Source: Neorhodopirellula pilleata (GTDB lineage: Bacteria; Planctomycetota; Planctomycetia; Pirellulales; Pirellulaceae). Taken from it: a stretch of DNA of 64,000 nt. The notes beneath the pieces are model-generated. The model ran no database searches and was not told where the DNA came from. It saw only the letters and a list, made by a program, of their open reading frames with translations. The stretch is taken from contig NZ_SJPM01000007.1 in the NCBI RefSeq assembly GCF_007859915.1, positions 139,298 through 203,297 of the forward strand. Reading direction: 5' to 3'. This document shows, in pieces, positions 45,231 to 53,750 of the stretch. The stretch's first letter is position 1; every line of letters begins with the position of its first letter. The position numbers were made by a program, and so were the translations under genes.

Positions 45231-46475
45231 ATGGCAACCATCGATTCCCCGGCACCTGAATCCGAAACTCACGATTCGCACGGCCACGACCACGATCATG
45301 ATCATCCGGCGTGGCTCGCCCACCATTTCGATACACCCGAACAACAGTTCGACAGCGGCAAGCTGGGGATTTGGTTGTTCCTGGTCACCGAAGTGTTGTT
45401 CTTCAGTGGGATGTTCTGCGCGTACGCCATCTTCCGCATGTTGCGGCCGGAGGTGTTCGAAGGCTGCAGCCAGTTCTTGAATACGAAACTCGGCGCGATC
45501 AACACCGGTGTTCTGCTATTTAGTTCGCTCACGATGGCTTGGGCCGTTCGTTGTGCCCAAACCGAAGAACATAAAAAATTGGTCGTTCTGATAGCGAGCA
45601 CGCTGTCCTGTGCGATGGTCTTTCTCGGCGTCAAGTCGATCGAATACTCGCACAAATGGGGCATGGGTTTGCTGCCACCGGGTAGTTATTTCTACAGCGA
45701 GGCGAACCCGCACCCGACGATGGAACAGATGGTGCAGCAACACGGGTTCTCCGAAAGTGCGGCTTACTTTCTGCACAACAGTTTGTACTTCCTGTGTGCT
45801 CCGTTCTTCTTGCTGCTGGTCGGCACCGTCATTTGGGCGATTCTTGCGTTTGTGCAGAAGAAACATTTTCAGTTTGAATGTGCCAAGCCGTTGGTGGTTG
45901 TCTGCTTAAGTTTCTTCCTCGGCGTTGGACTGGGGATGATTCTGGAAAGCGGCAGTAGCGAAGGTCACGGGGCCGATCACGCCGTCGCTCATGTGGATGG
46001 CGATCATTCTGAGTACGCGCATGACGACGCCGATCACTCGCACGACGCCGCTAGCGGAGTGATTGCGGACTATGCCGAAACGAGCGACGATACCGCCGTT
46101 GAAATGCTTGCCGCCCAAGACATCAATACGGGTGCGAAGGACCTCCTGAACGCGCGACGTACCCAGGCCGAACTAGCCAGCGGTCAGGTCTTGCCTTCCG
46201 ATGCGGACGCTGACATGGGCATTGAGTCAATCGAACAGGACGTGCTGACCAAACGACAAGCGGGTGTGTTCTTCGGTATCTATTACTGCATGACCGGTGT
46301 TCACGCGATCCACATTCTCGCGGGTATCGGCGTTTTGGTCTGGTTGCTTATCCGTGCGATTCGTCAAGACTTCAACAAGCAGTACTTTGGCCCGGTGGAC
46401 TATGTCGGTTTGTACTGGCACTTGGTCGACTTAATTTGGATCTACCTGTTCCCGCTGCTTTACCTGATTCGTTAA
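45231..46475 (+). CDS. ctaE: Cytochrome c oxidase subunit III with large His/Asp-rich insert
   Basis: 414 aa against about 200-270 usual. The N-terminus is histidine-rich (HDSHGHDHDHDHPAWLAHHF). Core helices include GIWLFLVTEVLFFSGMFCAY and the final VGLYWHLVDLIWIYLFPLLY. Between helices, residues about 240-337 form a polar acidic insert with many His (HADHAVAHVDGDHSEYAH-like) before the core resumes at GVFFGIYYCMTGVHAIHILA. The insert should face outside the membrane domain. Both His-rich stretches could bind metal, which is inference. Confidence 0.94.
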   Translation: MATIDSPAPESETHDSHGHDHDHDHPAWLAHHFDTPEQQFDSGKLGIWLFLVTEVLFFSGMFCAYAIFRMLRPEVFEGCSQFLNTKLGAINTGVLLFSSLTMAWAVRCAQTEEHKKLVVLIASTLSCAMVFLGVKSIEYSHKWGMGLLPPGSYFYSEANPHPTMEQMVQQHGFSESAAYFLHNSLYFLCAPFFLLLVGTVIWAILAFVQKKHFQFECAKPLVVVCLSFFLGVGLGMILESGSSEGHGADHAVAHVDGDHSEYAHDDADHSHDAASGVIADYAETSDDTAVEMLAAQDINTGAKDLLNARRTQAELASGQVLPSDADADMGIESIEQDVLTKRQAGVFFGIYYCMTGVHAIHILAGIGVLVWLLIRAIRQDFNKQYFGPVDYVGLYWHLVDLIWIYLFPLLYLIR

Positions 46476-46537
46476 AGCCTTCACCGGCTTGCCCTCGCGA
46501 CTGATTCCTTTCACCTCATTTCGAACGATCCCATCCG

Positions 46538-46921
46538 ATGTCGGCAACATCCCCTGATCACGGTCACTCCGCAGACGGCCACCACGACGAACATGATTTC
46601 GCGCACCCGATGCCGCTGCCGGTTTTGTTCGCCGTGTTCTTCGCATTGGTCATCCTGACGATCATCACGGTCGCGCAAGCGAGTTTTGACTTAGGTAGTT
46701 TTGACATCGCCGTGGTAATGGGAATCGCGACGATCAAAGCGTTGTTAGTCGGATTGTTCTTCATGCACTTGATCGCCGACAAAGCGTTCAATGTGATCGT
46801 GTTCTTGTCGTCGTTCGTGTTCGTCGGCCTGTTCGTGATCTTCACGCTCAGTGACAGCAAGATGACGTCCGACTCGTTCGAGCCCATCCGCGACGAGCCC
46901 GTCGCTGTTGGTGACTTCTAA
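46538..46921 (+). CDS. ctaF: Cytochrome c oxidase subunit IV family protein
   Basis: 127 aa. Three TM helices (about 30-50, 57-78 and 85-105) with IATIKALLVGLFFMHLIADK, the signature of the prokaryotic subunit IV (COX4_pro) family. The N-terminus is again histidine-rich (DHGHSADGHHDEHDFAH). It is the last gene of the respiratory block. Confidence 0.92.
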   Translation: MSATSPDHGHSADGHHDEHDFAHPMPLPVLFAVFFALVILTIITVAQASFDLGSFDIAVVMGIATIKALLVGLFFMHLIADKAFNVIVFLSSFVFVGLFVIFTLSDSKMTSDSFEPIRDEPVAVGDF

Positions 46922-47019
46922 GCTTTGTTTTTCGCCGCGATCGAGCCATCGGACGACGGTTTCACCGCTGTGGTTCGCCTGACAAAGTGGCTCAGGCTCG
47001 TCGTAAGCCTGGCGGTCTG

Positions 47020-47108
47020 TTGATTTAATCGTAACCCGAAGCGTAAGCGAGGGATAATTGATGTTGACTCATCCCTCGCTCACGCTTCGGGTTACGATTC
47101 AATCAACG
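47020..47108. repeat. Nested stem-loop repeat (copy 2), possible operon terminator
   Basis: Arms 47030-47056 and 47072-47097 pair over about 26 bp with one mismatch; the core is TAACCCGAAGCGTAAGCGAG. Outer ends GTTGATTTA and CAATCAAC match copy 1 at 7721. It lies about 100 bp past ctaF. The remainder of 46922-47316 (395 bp) contains no gene and must include the promoter of the sigma-factor operon. Confidence 0.9.
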
Positions 47109-47316
47109 GCTCGCTGGCCGTCGTCTGGCGAAAGTTCAAAGACCCAGCGAGTTGTTCATTTGCGTTAGAATAATTTGTCACGGACAAGGCCGGAGGATCA
47201 ACCTACCGGCTGTGTACGCGGGCACCGAGACCATATGAATCGTCTCGGTCGACTGATTTTTGGAGAATCTTCAAATCGGTTAGACAAATTCTTCTCGCGT
47301 GCGCATCTGGAGATTG

Positions 47317-47952
47317 ATGAGCGAATTTGAACCACCGCCGCAATCCCCACAAGCCCGATCGCCAATGGCGGCGAATCCGGCTAGATCGGAATTCCAGAAC
47401 GCGGTCGCCATTCGCGCCGAGAATTTGGCTCGATTGGGCGAGGACGCGATCTGCGGTTTGATCGATCTAACGTCGCAACGACTCGTTCGCTTCGCGACCA
47501 CGATCACCCGCAATCAACACGATGCCGAAGACGCAGTGCAAACGACATTGATTCAGGTCGCTCGCCAACCCAAGTTACTGGCCGGCTGCGACGACCCGTG
47601 GGCGTATTTACTACGAATGGTTCGGAACGAGTCGCTACTGATTGGTCGACGCAAACCACGATGGCGATTGATCGACGGATTGTGCGATTTGTTAACGCAT
47701 CGCCGCGTCGACGAGATCGAACTCGAAGAACGATACCGCGAAGTCTGGTTGGCGTTACGGAAGCTGCCGATGCAACAAAGCGAAGTGGTCGTGTTGAAGA
47801 TTTGGGAAGACATGACGTTCGCGGACATCGCCAACGTGCTGGAGATCACACCGTCGACGGCCGCCAGTCGCTATCGTTACGCGAAACAGAAGCTGGCACA
47901 ACTCTTGGCGTCGCACGAAACCGAAAGCTCGGGAGTGGGTCATCATGAATGA
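47317..47952 (+). CDS. ECF-like RNA polymerase sigma factor
   Basis: 211 aa from the ATG at 47317, chosen for GGAG six to seven nt upstream; an ATG at 47299 lacks such a site. Region 2 is seen in FATTITRNQHDAEDAVQTTL and WAYLLRMVRNESL. Region 4 is LPMQQSEVVVLKIWEDMTFA and STAASRYRYAKQKL. No region 3 is present. It should direct transcription of this operon or others. The stop overlaps the next gene by 8 nt, a common arrangement of sigma and anti-sigma genes. Confidence 0.92.
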   Translation: MSEFEPPPQSPQARSPMAANPARSEFQNAVAIRAENLARLGEDAICGLIDLTSQRLVRFATTITRNQHDAEDAVQTTLIQVARQPKLLAGCDDPWAYLLRMVRNESLLIGRRKPRWRLIDGLCDLLTHRRVDEIELEERYREVWLALRKLPMQQSEVVVLKIWEDMTFADIANVLEITPSTAASRYRYAKQKLAQLLASHETESSGVGHHE

Positions 47953-48325
47953 ACCATTCTTCGATGACACGGTGCCGCTCGATGACTTACTTCGCAATGC
48001 GGGCAATTACATCCGTCCTCGAGACGAATTGCGAGCCAGTATCTTGGAATGTGTTCGTGACGGGGTCGATCGGAAACACCGGCGGCGGCGATGGTTTTTT
48101 TCGTTCAGTGCCGCCAGTGGCGTGATGGCCATGACGTTGGTCGTCGGCGGACTGGGATTGTCGTTGGTTCCTCGCGGCCGAACCGCCGACGAACTGTTTT
48201 CGCAAGCGACCCGCCGGGCACACGTGGCGCGTCAAACCAATACGATCGGAGTGTCCGAATCGGGCACGTCGTGGCAGTGGGCACTCAGCGAAGTATTTGC
48301 GGATTGGCGTCGGGTGCAGCGATGA
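47945..48325 (+). CDS. Small membrane protein, candidate anti-sigma factor
   Basis: 126 aa: a cytoplasmic N-terminal part of about 48 residues (DDLLRNAGNYIRPRDELRAS), a basic patch KHRRRRWF, one TM (about 50-72) and an outside tail. The topology and 8-nt overlap with the sigma gene fit an anti-sigma factor, but the usual zinc HxxxCxxC motif is missing. Its stop overlaps the next start as ATGA. The assignment is by context only. Confidence 0.65.
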   Translation: MNEPFFDDTVPLDDLLRNAGNYIRPRDELRASILECVRDGVDRKHRRRRWFFSFSAASGVMAMTLVVGGLGLSLVPRGRTADELFSQATRRAHVARQTNTIGVSESGTSWQWALSEVFADWRRVQR

Positions 48326-49176
48326 GTTCCGATCCAACGAGTCAATCGTCCCCGAATCCGAAACGAACGCTTCCGACGTGTCCGTTTCCGACGAGGCAAC
48401 AGCACGCGGAGTTCCACGCGATCTTGCGGGCGGCCCGACTCACCGGGGTGCCGATGGACTTGGGCGGCCGATCGATCGACGAGCTGGAAATGCGGACATC
48501 GTGGACCGACGAGATGCCTGAAACGTACATGGCATCCCTGGTCGCTTTCGTGACGACCGGACGGAGTGACTTAGCGTTAGAACGATTGCAACTGAGTAAT
48601 GACATCGACGCCGCGTTGACGACCGTCACTCGATCGGTGTGGCTGTATCTCTCGTTGATGTTGATCGTCGCCGCGATCGGCATGGTGGTGTTCGCGAAGT
48701 TCTCGACGCCGACTATCGAGGCGATGCGAGCGGACATGGCTTTGCTCCCCAAGGCTTCGGTCGGTATCGGCCCGACCTCGCTCAATCGAGGAATCTCGGC
48801 AACATACTTATACGCGGCGGCCTTGGTTTGCGCGTTCGGATCACTTGCCATTGTCGTCTTGATCGGAACGACCCGGTTCGCCGCCGAATCGGTCGCTTGG
48901 ATCGGGGGCAACCGCTACCGATCGACGCGGAACGCCGCGTTTGCGGAAAAAATGCTGCGGTCCCGGTTGAACGATCGTTCGACGTCTGGACTTTCGCACG
49001 AGTACTTGCAAAGTCTCGCGGCTTCGCGGTTGATACGCTTGCGGGTGCTCGCGCCCATGATCCTCATCATCTTGTTGGGTGGGGGCGGAGCCATGGCTTA
49101 TGGATGGCTGCTGTTCTCGCCGCTGGTTTCCTTGATTTACGACTTGTCCGAATCCGTCATTTGGTCAACTCAATGA
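48322..49176 (+). CDS. Divergent GspF-like membrane protein (first of three)
   Basis: 284 aa. A helical N-terminal part precedes one TM (about 108-130), an external stretch, a second TM (about 165-190) and a C-terminal TM (about 245-270). The TM followed by KFSTPTIEAMRADMALLPKA aligns in place and pattern with the GspF segment VPVFERMFDEFGLLLPLPT of the next gene. Its ending ILLGGGGAMAYGWLLFSPLV resembles the GspF C-terminus. I read it as a degenerate GspF paralogue; a search is needed. It overlaps both neighbours as ATGA. Confidence 0.65.
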   Translation: MSSDPTSQSSPNPKRTLPTCPFPTRQQHAEFHAILRAARLTGVPMDLGGRSIDELEMRTSWTDEMPETYMASLVAFVTTGRSDLALERLQLSNDIDAALTTVTRSVWLYLSLMLIVAAIGMVVFAKFSTPTIEAMRADMALLPKASVGIGPTSLNRGISATYLYAAALVCAFGSLAIVVLIGTTRFAAESVAWIGGNRYRSTRNAAFAEKMLRSRLNDRSTSGLSHEYLQSLAASRLIRLRVLAPMILIILLGGGGAMAYGWLLFSPLVSLIYDLSESVIWSTQ

Positions 49177-50195
49177 ACACCAACCAACCCTCCCCGACAC
49201 CACTTTCATCGGCCGAGATGATCCGGCATCGCGACCAAGTCGTCTCGTCGCTGGCCGCAACGGCGGATTCGCTCAGTGGATCGCTTCGTCGTCGTTTGAT
49301 GCGATTGGCGGATTACCTCGCATTTTGCGATCGCATCGAATCAGTTCTCGGCCAGCCGATGTTGCTCGAGATCTACCTCGGGCTGCGTGAGAAGAACGAT
49401 CCGACGCAACGCGATATCGACGAAGTCGTGCAGCGGGCTGTAACGCGTGCATGGCAACAACGTTTCACCGGCACACCATGGTGGTCGTCCTTGTTGTATC
49501 CGGCGATGATTTTGGGAATCAGTGGTCTGGTGTTGATCGGAGCCTGCTGGCTGGTTGTCCCCGTGTTCGAAAGGATGTTCGACGAGTTTGGTTTGCTATT
49601 GCCGTTGCCGACGGTGGCGATCATCGGGCTCTCACATTGGATCTTGAGTCCATGGTTGTATCTCGCCGGATTGCTGTTGGCGGCGTGTGTGTTCGCTTTC
49701 GTATGGATGATTAGCGGTAACGAGCGTCGTGCCGATACGCCGCCAAAGTGGCTTGGGAGTGCGTTCGACTCGACCCGAAAAGTTTGGGCCGATTGGGCTT
49801 GGCATCTCTCGTTGTTATTGCAAAGCGGTCAGCCCGAATCCACCGCGATCGCCATCGCCGGATCGGCAACCGGTCGACGTTGGCTGCGAAGCGGCAGTGC
49901 GGCGTGGGCCGATCGCGTCCATCGCGGTGAGCAACCCTTTGCCGGTATCACGCATTTTCGTGGCCAATCATGTCACTTGCTTTCGTCGGCATTTGATTTG
50001 GATGCATCAACGGACGACAAAGCAGCAATGCTGCGAGGGGTCGCTGAGGTTTATTGGGATCGCGATCGTTTGCGATCGCGGTGGCAATTGGGATGGTTGT
50101 CACCGTTGATGGTCGTTTCAGTCGGGTTCATCGTTTGGTTTATTTTGATCGCTTTGTTCATGCCGTTGATTAATCTCATCTCGGGGTTGTCATGA
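49173..50195 (+). CDS. GspF/PilC-like inner-membrane platform protein (second of three)
   Basis: 340 aa from the ATG overlapping the previous stop. Two T2SSF-type halves: the first has VVPVFERMFDEFGLLLPLPT after a TM (about 100-122), the second ends VGFIVWFILIALFMPLINLI, the classical GspF C-terminus. GspF forms the membrane platform that the GspE ATPase turns to extrude pseudopilins. No ATPase gene is in this cluster. Its stop overlaps the next start (ATGA). Confidence 0.88.
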   Translation: MNTNQPSPTPLSSAEMIRHRDQVVSSLAATADSLSGSLRRRLMRLADYLAFCDRIESVLGQPMLLEIYLGLREKNDPTQRDIDEVVQRAVTRAWQQRFTGTPWWSSLLYPAMILGISGLVLIGACWLVVPVFERMFDEFGLLLPLPTVAIIGLSHWILSPWLYLAGLLLAACVFAFVWMISGNERRADTPPKWLGSAFDSTRKVWADWAWHLSLLLQSGQPESTAIAIAGSATGRRWLRSGSAAWADRVHRGEQPFAGITHFRGQSCHLLSSAFDLDASTDDKAAMLRGVAEVYWDRDRLRSRWQLGWLSPLMVVSVGFIVWFILIALFMPLINLISGLS

Positions 50196-51346
50196 TCACG
50201 CATTACCTGCTCACCATCTCCAAACCGCAAGAGCGAGCCTTGATTCGGGTTCTGTTGATGGCGATCGAAATGGATCCCGGCGGCAAACTAGGCGCGGAAG
50301 ATCCTCGGAACATGACCAAGCTGGTCGAAAACCTGGCTCATGAGTTTTCCGGGCGAAAGGCTCGCTCGATTCGACAAGTCGCCGGTTTGCTTTCCGAGGG
50401 AATGTCGATGGTCGACGCCCTCGAACAAACGCCGGGGGCATTGGACCCGTCGGCGGTCTTGGCATTGCGTCTTGCCAGTGAAACGGGAACGGTCCGGGAA
50501 ACGCTGGCTTCATTGCTCCGCCAGGACGACTCGAGGGATAGAGCCGAGTTGGATGGTTCTACGGTGCAGCGTTTTGATTTCAGCCGAGGCGTTGATGGTC
50601 GTTTGTTTCAGATCGGATTCGGCTTTGTCGTGACGTGGTTAATCGTCTCGTTCTTGATGCTGTTCATTATTCCCACGTTCGAGAAGATGTTTGACGAATT
50701 CGAGATCGCATTGCCGACATCGATGCTGTGGCTGATTGCCATTTCACGTTATGACGCATTGATCTTTTGGTCGTTAATTTTGTTTTTGGTTTCGTTGTTT
50801 GTGATCCAACGTCGGCTCAAGGGCAAGTCGTTTTGGCGACGCGGAAAACGGCGATCACTGTCTGAACAGACCGCTCATCTATTGGCACTCTTCGCGATGA
50901 TTGTTCGTCAAGGTCGTCCGCTGGCAGCAGGGATCGGGACATTGGCCCAATACCATCCCACGCCTCAATTGCGTGCCCGGTTGTCGGCAGCTTCGACAGC
51001 GATTGCCCGAGGAACTGAACCTTGGCAATCCTTGCAAGAACAGAAATTCTTGACCCATCAAGAAGCGTCGGGGCTGGTCCTGGCGGAGACCCCAGCTTCG
51101 GCCGACGGATCAACTAACGGAACGGACCAAGCCGATCGATGGGACGTTCCCGAGCACGCCCGGCGCACGCAAGCTTGGTTGTTGATGCATTTGGCGACTC
51201 GCCACCGAGACCGACGCCAGCATCGAAATGCTTGGCTGCTTCAAACGCTTTCGTTGGTCGGTTTGATCTCGCTCACGGCGGTCGTGATGTTTACCGCGAT
51301 CGCCGTTTTCAGTTCCGTTTATCGTCTCGTCGAGGTGTTGGCATGA
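50192..51346 (+). CDS. GspF/PilC-like inner-membrane platform protein (third of three)
   Basis: 384 aa. The first half shows AGLLSEGMSMVDALEQTPGA and ALRLASETGTVRETL, motifs of the cytoplasmic GspF domain. TM plus IIPTFEKMFDEFEIALPTSM follow (about 145-180), then a second cytoplasmic domain and a final TM (about 350-375). It is more GspF-like than the two preceding genes. ATGA overlaps on both sides indicate strictly coupled synthesis. Confidence 0.9.
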   Translation: MITHYLLTISKPQERALIRVLLMAIEMDPGGKLGAEDPRNMTKLVENLAHEFSGRKARSIRQVAGLLSEGMSMVDALEQTPGALDPSAVLALRLASETGTVRETLASLLRQDDSRDRAELDGSTVQRFDFSRGVDGRLFQIGFGFVVTWLIVSFLMLFIIPTFEKMFDEFEIALPTSMLWLIAISRYDALIFWSLILFLVSLFVIQRRLKGKSFWRRGKRRSLSEQTAHLLALFAMIVRQGRPLAAGIGTLAQYHPTPQLRARLSAASTAIARGTEPWQSLQEQKFLTHQEASGLVLAETPASADGSTNGTDQADRWDVPEHARRTQAWLLMHLATRHRDRRQHRNAWLLQTLSLVGLISLTAVVMFTAIAVFSSVYRLVEVLA

Positions 51347-51732
51347 AACGCCCGGGAACCACCGTCATCGAGTGCGTCGTGGCCGCGTCCGTATTGATGG
51401 TCGCGATGGGGACCGTCACTACGATGGCGTTTCGCGCCTCGCGAATGTGGTCCGAGGTGGGACACCAACGGATCGCCATGAACGAGCTGGCCAATCAGAT
51501 CGAGCGGATCACTGATGCCGCCCCTGATGAAATCGATCAGTTGATTTCGAACCTACAGCCGTCGCAAATGGCTCAAGAAAACCTTGATCAACCCACGATC
51601 ACCGCGACGCGGGTTCGCGATTCGTTGGGTGACCGTGTGGACATGGAACTCACGTGGCGCTCTGCTTACCCGGTGGCTCCGGTGCGATTGACCGGATGGG
51701 TTACCGCCCCGACGCGGGAGGTTTCTCCATGA
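51343..51732 (+). CDS. Pseudopilin, GspI-like
   Basis: 129 aa. A short basic leader MKRPG precedes TTVIECVVAASVLMVAMGTV, a prepilin-type hydrophobic N-helix with Glu at +5 after the processing Gly. The rest is a small soluble domain (HQRIAMNELANQIERITDA). It is expected to be cleaved by a prepilin peptidase encoded elsewhere. The position after GspF and before a GspJ-like protein suggests a minor pseudopilin. ATGA overlaps on both sides. Confidence 0.82.
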   Translation: MKRPGTTVIECVVAASVLMVAMGTVTTMAFRASRMWSEVGHQRIAMNELANQIERITDAAPDEIDQLISNLQPSQMAQENLDQPTITATRVRDSLGDRVDMELTWRSAYPVAPVRLTGWVTAPTREVSP

Positions 51733-52268
51733 CCATGATCGTGTCCGCTTTGGATCGCCGAACCGGAAAATATCGTCGCGGAACTTCGCTGGTCGAGACC
51801 ATCATCATGATGACGATCGCATCGAGTTTGTTTTTGATGGCGACGGTCTGGATCCATCAATCGTTTACGCTGTCGTCCAAGATGCGTGAGAACTCGCGAC
51901 ATCATGACCAGTTGATGCGATTGTCACGGCAGTTTCGCGATGACGTGCATCGAACGACCTCGGTCGAATCCAAGTCCGATACAGAGTTGATCTTGGTGTC
52001 CGACGATCTTCGAATCGAGTACGGGATCGACGGTTCGGACGTGACTCGTCTTGAGCCCGGAGTGGAAGGCGATTCCCTACCGTCTCGAGAACGTTTTCGT
52101 TTCAAGGACGGTTCGGAATGGAATTGGTCCGTTGATGATCGTTCGTGGATCACGTTATCGGTAAAGCGACCGATGGCGCAGCCCGACCTCGGGTTTCCGC
52201 GTCCCTCGGACCTTGACGTCCGGGCAAGGCTCGGGCGTCTCGATCCGCTATCAGCCAATGGAAGGTGA
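51729..52268 (+). CDS. Pseudopilin, GspJ-like
   Basis: 179 aa. A leader ending RRG precedes TSLVETIIMMTIASSLFLMA, with Glu +5 as in prepilins; the soluble domain has MRLSRQFRDDVHRTTSVES, common in GspJ-type proteins. It overlaps its upstream neighbour as ATGA. Its stop falls 38 nt before the next chosen start. Confidence 0.82.
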   Translation: MTMIVSALDRRTGKYRRGTSLVETIIMMTIASSLFLMATVWIHQSFTLSSKMRENSRHHDQLMRLSRQFRDDVHRTTSVESKSDTELILVSDDLRIEYGIDGSDVTRLEPGVEGDSLPSRERFRFKDGSEWNWSVDDRSWITLSVKRPMAQPDLGFPRPSDLDVRARLGRLDPLSANGR

Positions 52269-52306
52269 TTTCAATGCGGCTTAGCTGCCTTAGGAAAGGA
52301 GACGTC

Positions 52307-52753
52307 ATGACTCACTCGCGTCGGTTTCGTTCTCTCCGCCCGGAGCGCCGACATCATCGCGGGATGGTGTTGATTTGCGTTTTGGTAGCGATGGGTGTCG
52401 CGATCACACTGACCGGCTTGATGATCCGGTCGAGTTTGCGTGCCCGACATCAAATGCGTAACGAATGGCAACTCGAACAAACGCGCTGGCTGCTCGATCG
52501 TGGCATCCGTTCAGTGTTGATGGAATCGCCCGAATCGGACCGAACGATCGACTTGACGGAGGCGTTGCCCCGCTACGCCAGCGGAACATTGACGATCCGG
52601 CGAGGTTCCGAATCGTCTTCTGAGTCCGACTCCTCGTCGGATGGATCGGTGACCTATCGAGTCACTGCGGTGATTGAAAGCCGTGATGGTGTGCCTGTAG
52701 TGACTCGGCGTTCTCGCGACGTTCGAGTTTCGGACGAGGCGGAGAGAGAGTGA
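52307..52753 (+). CDS. GspK/PilX-like minor pseudopilin
   Basis: 148 aa from the ATG at 52307, preceded by a strong ribosome site (GGAAAGGAG). A GTG at 52265 would overlap the previous stop but has no such site. RRHHRGMVLICVLVAMGVAI is a GspK/PilX-type N-helix, which lacks Glu +5 in that family as here. LEQTRWLLDRGIRS follows. A Ser/Asp-rich stretch lies near residues 105-118. Confidence 0.75.
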   Translation: MTHSRRFRSLRPERRHHRGMVLICVLVAMGVAITLTGLMIRSSLRARHQMRNEWQLEQTRWLLDRGIRSVLMESPESDRTIDLTEALPRYASGTLTIRRGSESSSESDSSSDGSVTYRVTAVIESRDGVPVVTRRSRDVRVSDEAERE

Positions 52754-52773
52754 CCGCGAGGTGATGATCGGGA

Positions 52774-52808
52774 TGCCGGGTCGTCGCGATCGCTGCGACC
52801 CAGCCTAC
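52774..52808 (-). repeat. Dispersed GTAGGCTGGGT element, inverted copy
   Basis: TGCCGGGTCGTCGCGATC then GCTGCGACCCAGCCTAC. Arms GCCGGGTCG and CGACCCAGC can pair. It lies between the GspK-like gene and the first DUF1559 gene of this cluster. Confidence 0.85.
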
Positions 52809-52857
52809 GAGTTGTATCTATTTTGGAACGGTAACTGATTCAATGGGGAATGAACCG

Positions 52858-53736
52858 ATGAATGATTTTGTACGCGCCCGTAGCCCGCATGATGAGAAGC
52901 GGTCACGCGGATTTACGTTGGTGGAGCTGTTGGTGGTGATCGCCATCATCGGCGTCTTGGTGGGGTTGCTGTTGCCGGCGGTCCAGGCCGCTCGCGAAGC
53001 GGCCCGGCGTTGTTCCTGCTCGAACAACCTGATGCAGATTAACTTGGCCTGCCATAACTTTGAGTTCTCACATGAGCACCTGCCCAGCGGCTCGATCAGT
53101 GAGAGCGGTCCGATCGTCAACGAACCAGTCGGGCAGCACGTCAGTTTCCTCGTGCAGTTGCTGCCCTACATCGAACAGCGGGGGGTGGCAGATCAATTCG
53201 ACATCGAGCTGGGCACCTACGATCCGGCCAATGCACCGGCTCGGGCCGTGGCGATTCCCGCGTTTTTGTGCCCTTCCTTTCCTTACGCCAGAACCTCCGA
53301 CGATTCATCCGGACTGAGCAACTATGCCGGATGCCATCATCATGTGGAGGCCCCCATCGACGAGGACAATTCCGGATTGTTGTTTTTAAATAGCGATGTT
53401 CGTTACAGCGACATCTACGACGGAAGTTCGCATACAATCTTAGTCGGTGAGATGTTGCCGAATCTAGATGGATTGGGTTGGGCGTCGGGAACGCGGGCGT
53501 CACTTCGAAATACGTCGGCGATCACTGGCATGAGCGTTTGGAATAGCGAGAGAGAGATTCCCGATGACGAGATCGACAAGTCGTTCGTCGGTGGATTCGG
53601 CAGCGCTCACACCGGTGGTGCCCAATTCGGATTCGCCGATGGTTCCGTGCGGTTCTTGTCAGAGAGCATTGATCCGGTGGTCTACTCGAATCTAGGCAAT
53701 CGGTCCGACGGGGCGATGATGGGCGATGATTACTAG
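52858..53736 (+). CDS. DUF1559 prepilin-like protein (H-X9-DG)
   Basis: 292 aa from the ATG at 52858, with GGGGA seven nt upstream; the ATG at 52843 is the alternative. Prepilin start GFTLVELLVVIAIIGVLVGL then LLPAVQAAREAARR and CSCSNNL. The C-terminal HTGGAQFGFADG is the H-X9-DG signature. It is shorter than most DUF1559 proteins. Placement directly behind three minor pseudopilin-like genes suggests that it is built by the same machinery. Confidence 0.93.
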   Translation: MNDFVRARSPHDEKRSRGFTLVELLVVIAIIGVLVGLLLPAVQAAREAARRCSCSNNLMQINLACHNFEFSHEHLPSGSISESGPIVNEPVGQHVSFLVQLLPYIEQRGVADQFDIELGTYDPANAPARAVAIPAFLCPSFPYARTSDDSSGLSNYAGCHHHVEAPIDEDNSGLLFLNSDVRYSDIYDGSSHTILVGEMLPNLDGLGWASGTRASLRNTSAITGMSVWNSEREIPDDEIDKSFVGGFGSAHTGGAQFGFADGSVRFLSESIDPVVYSNLGNRSDGAMMGDDY

Positions 53737-53750
53737 CTAAACGCGAAACT

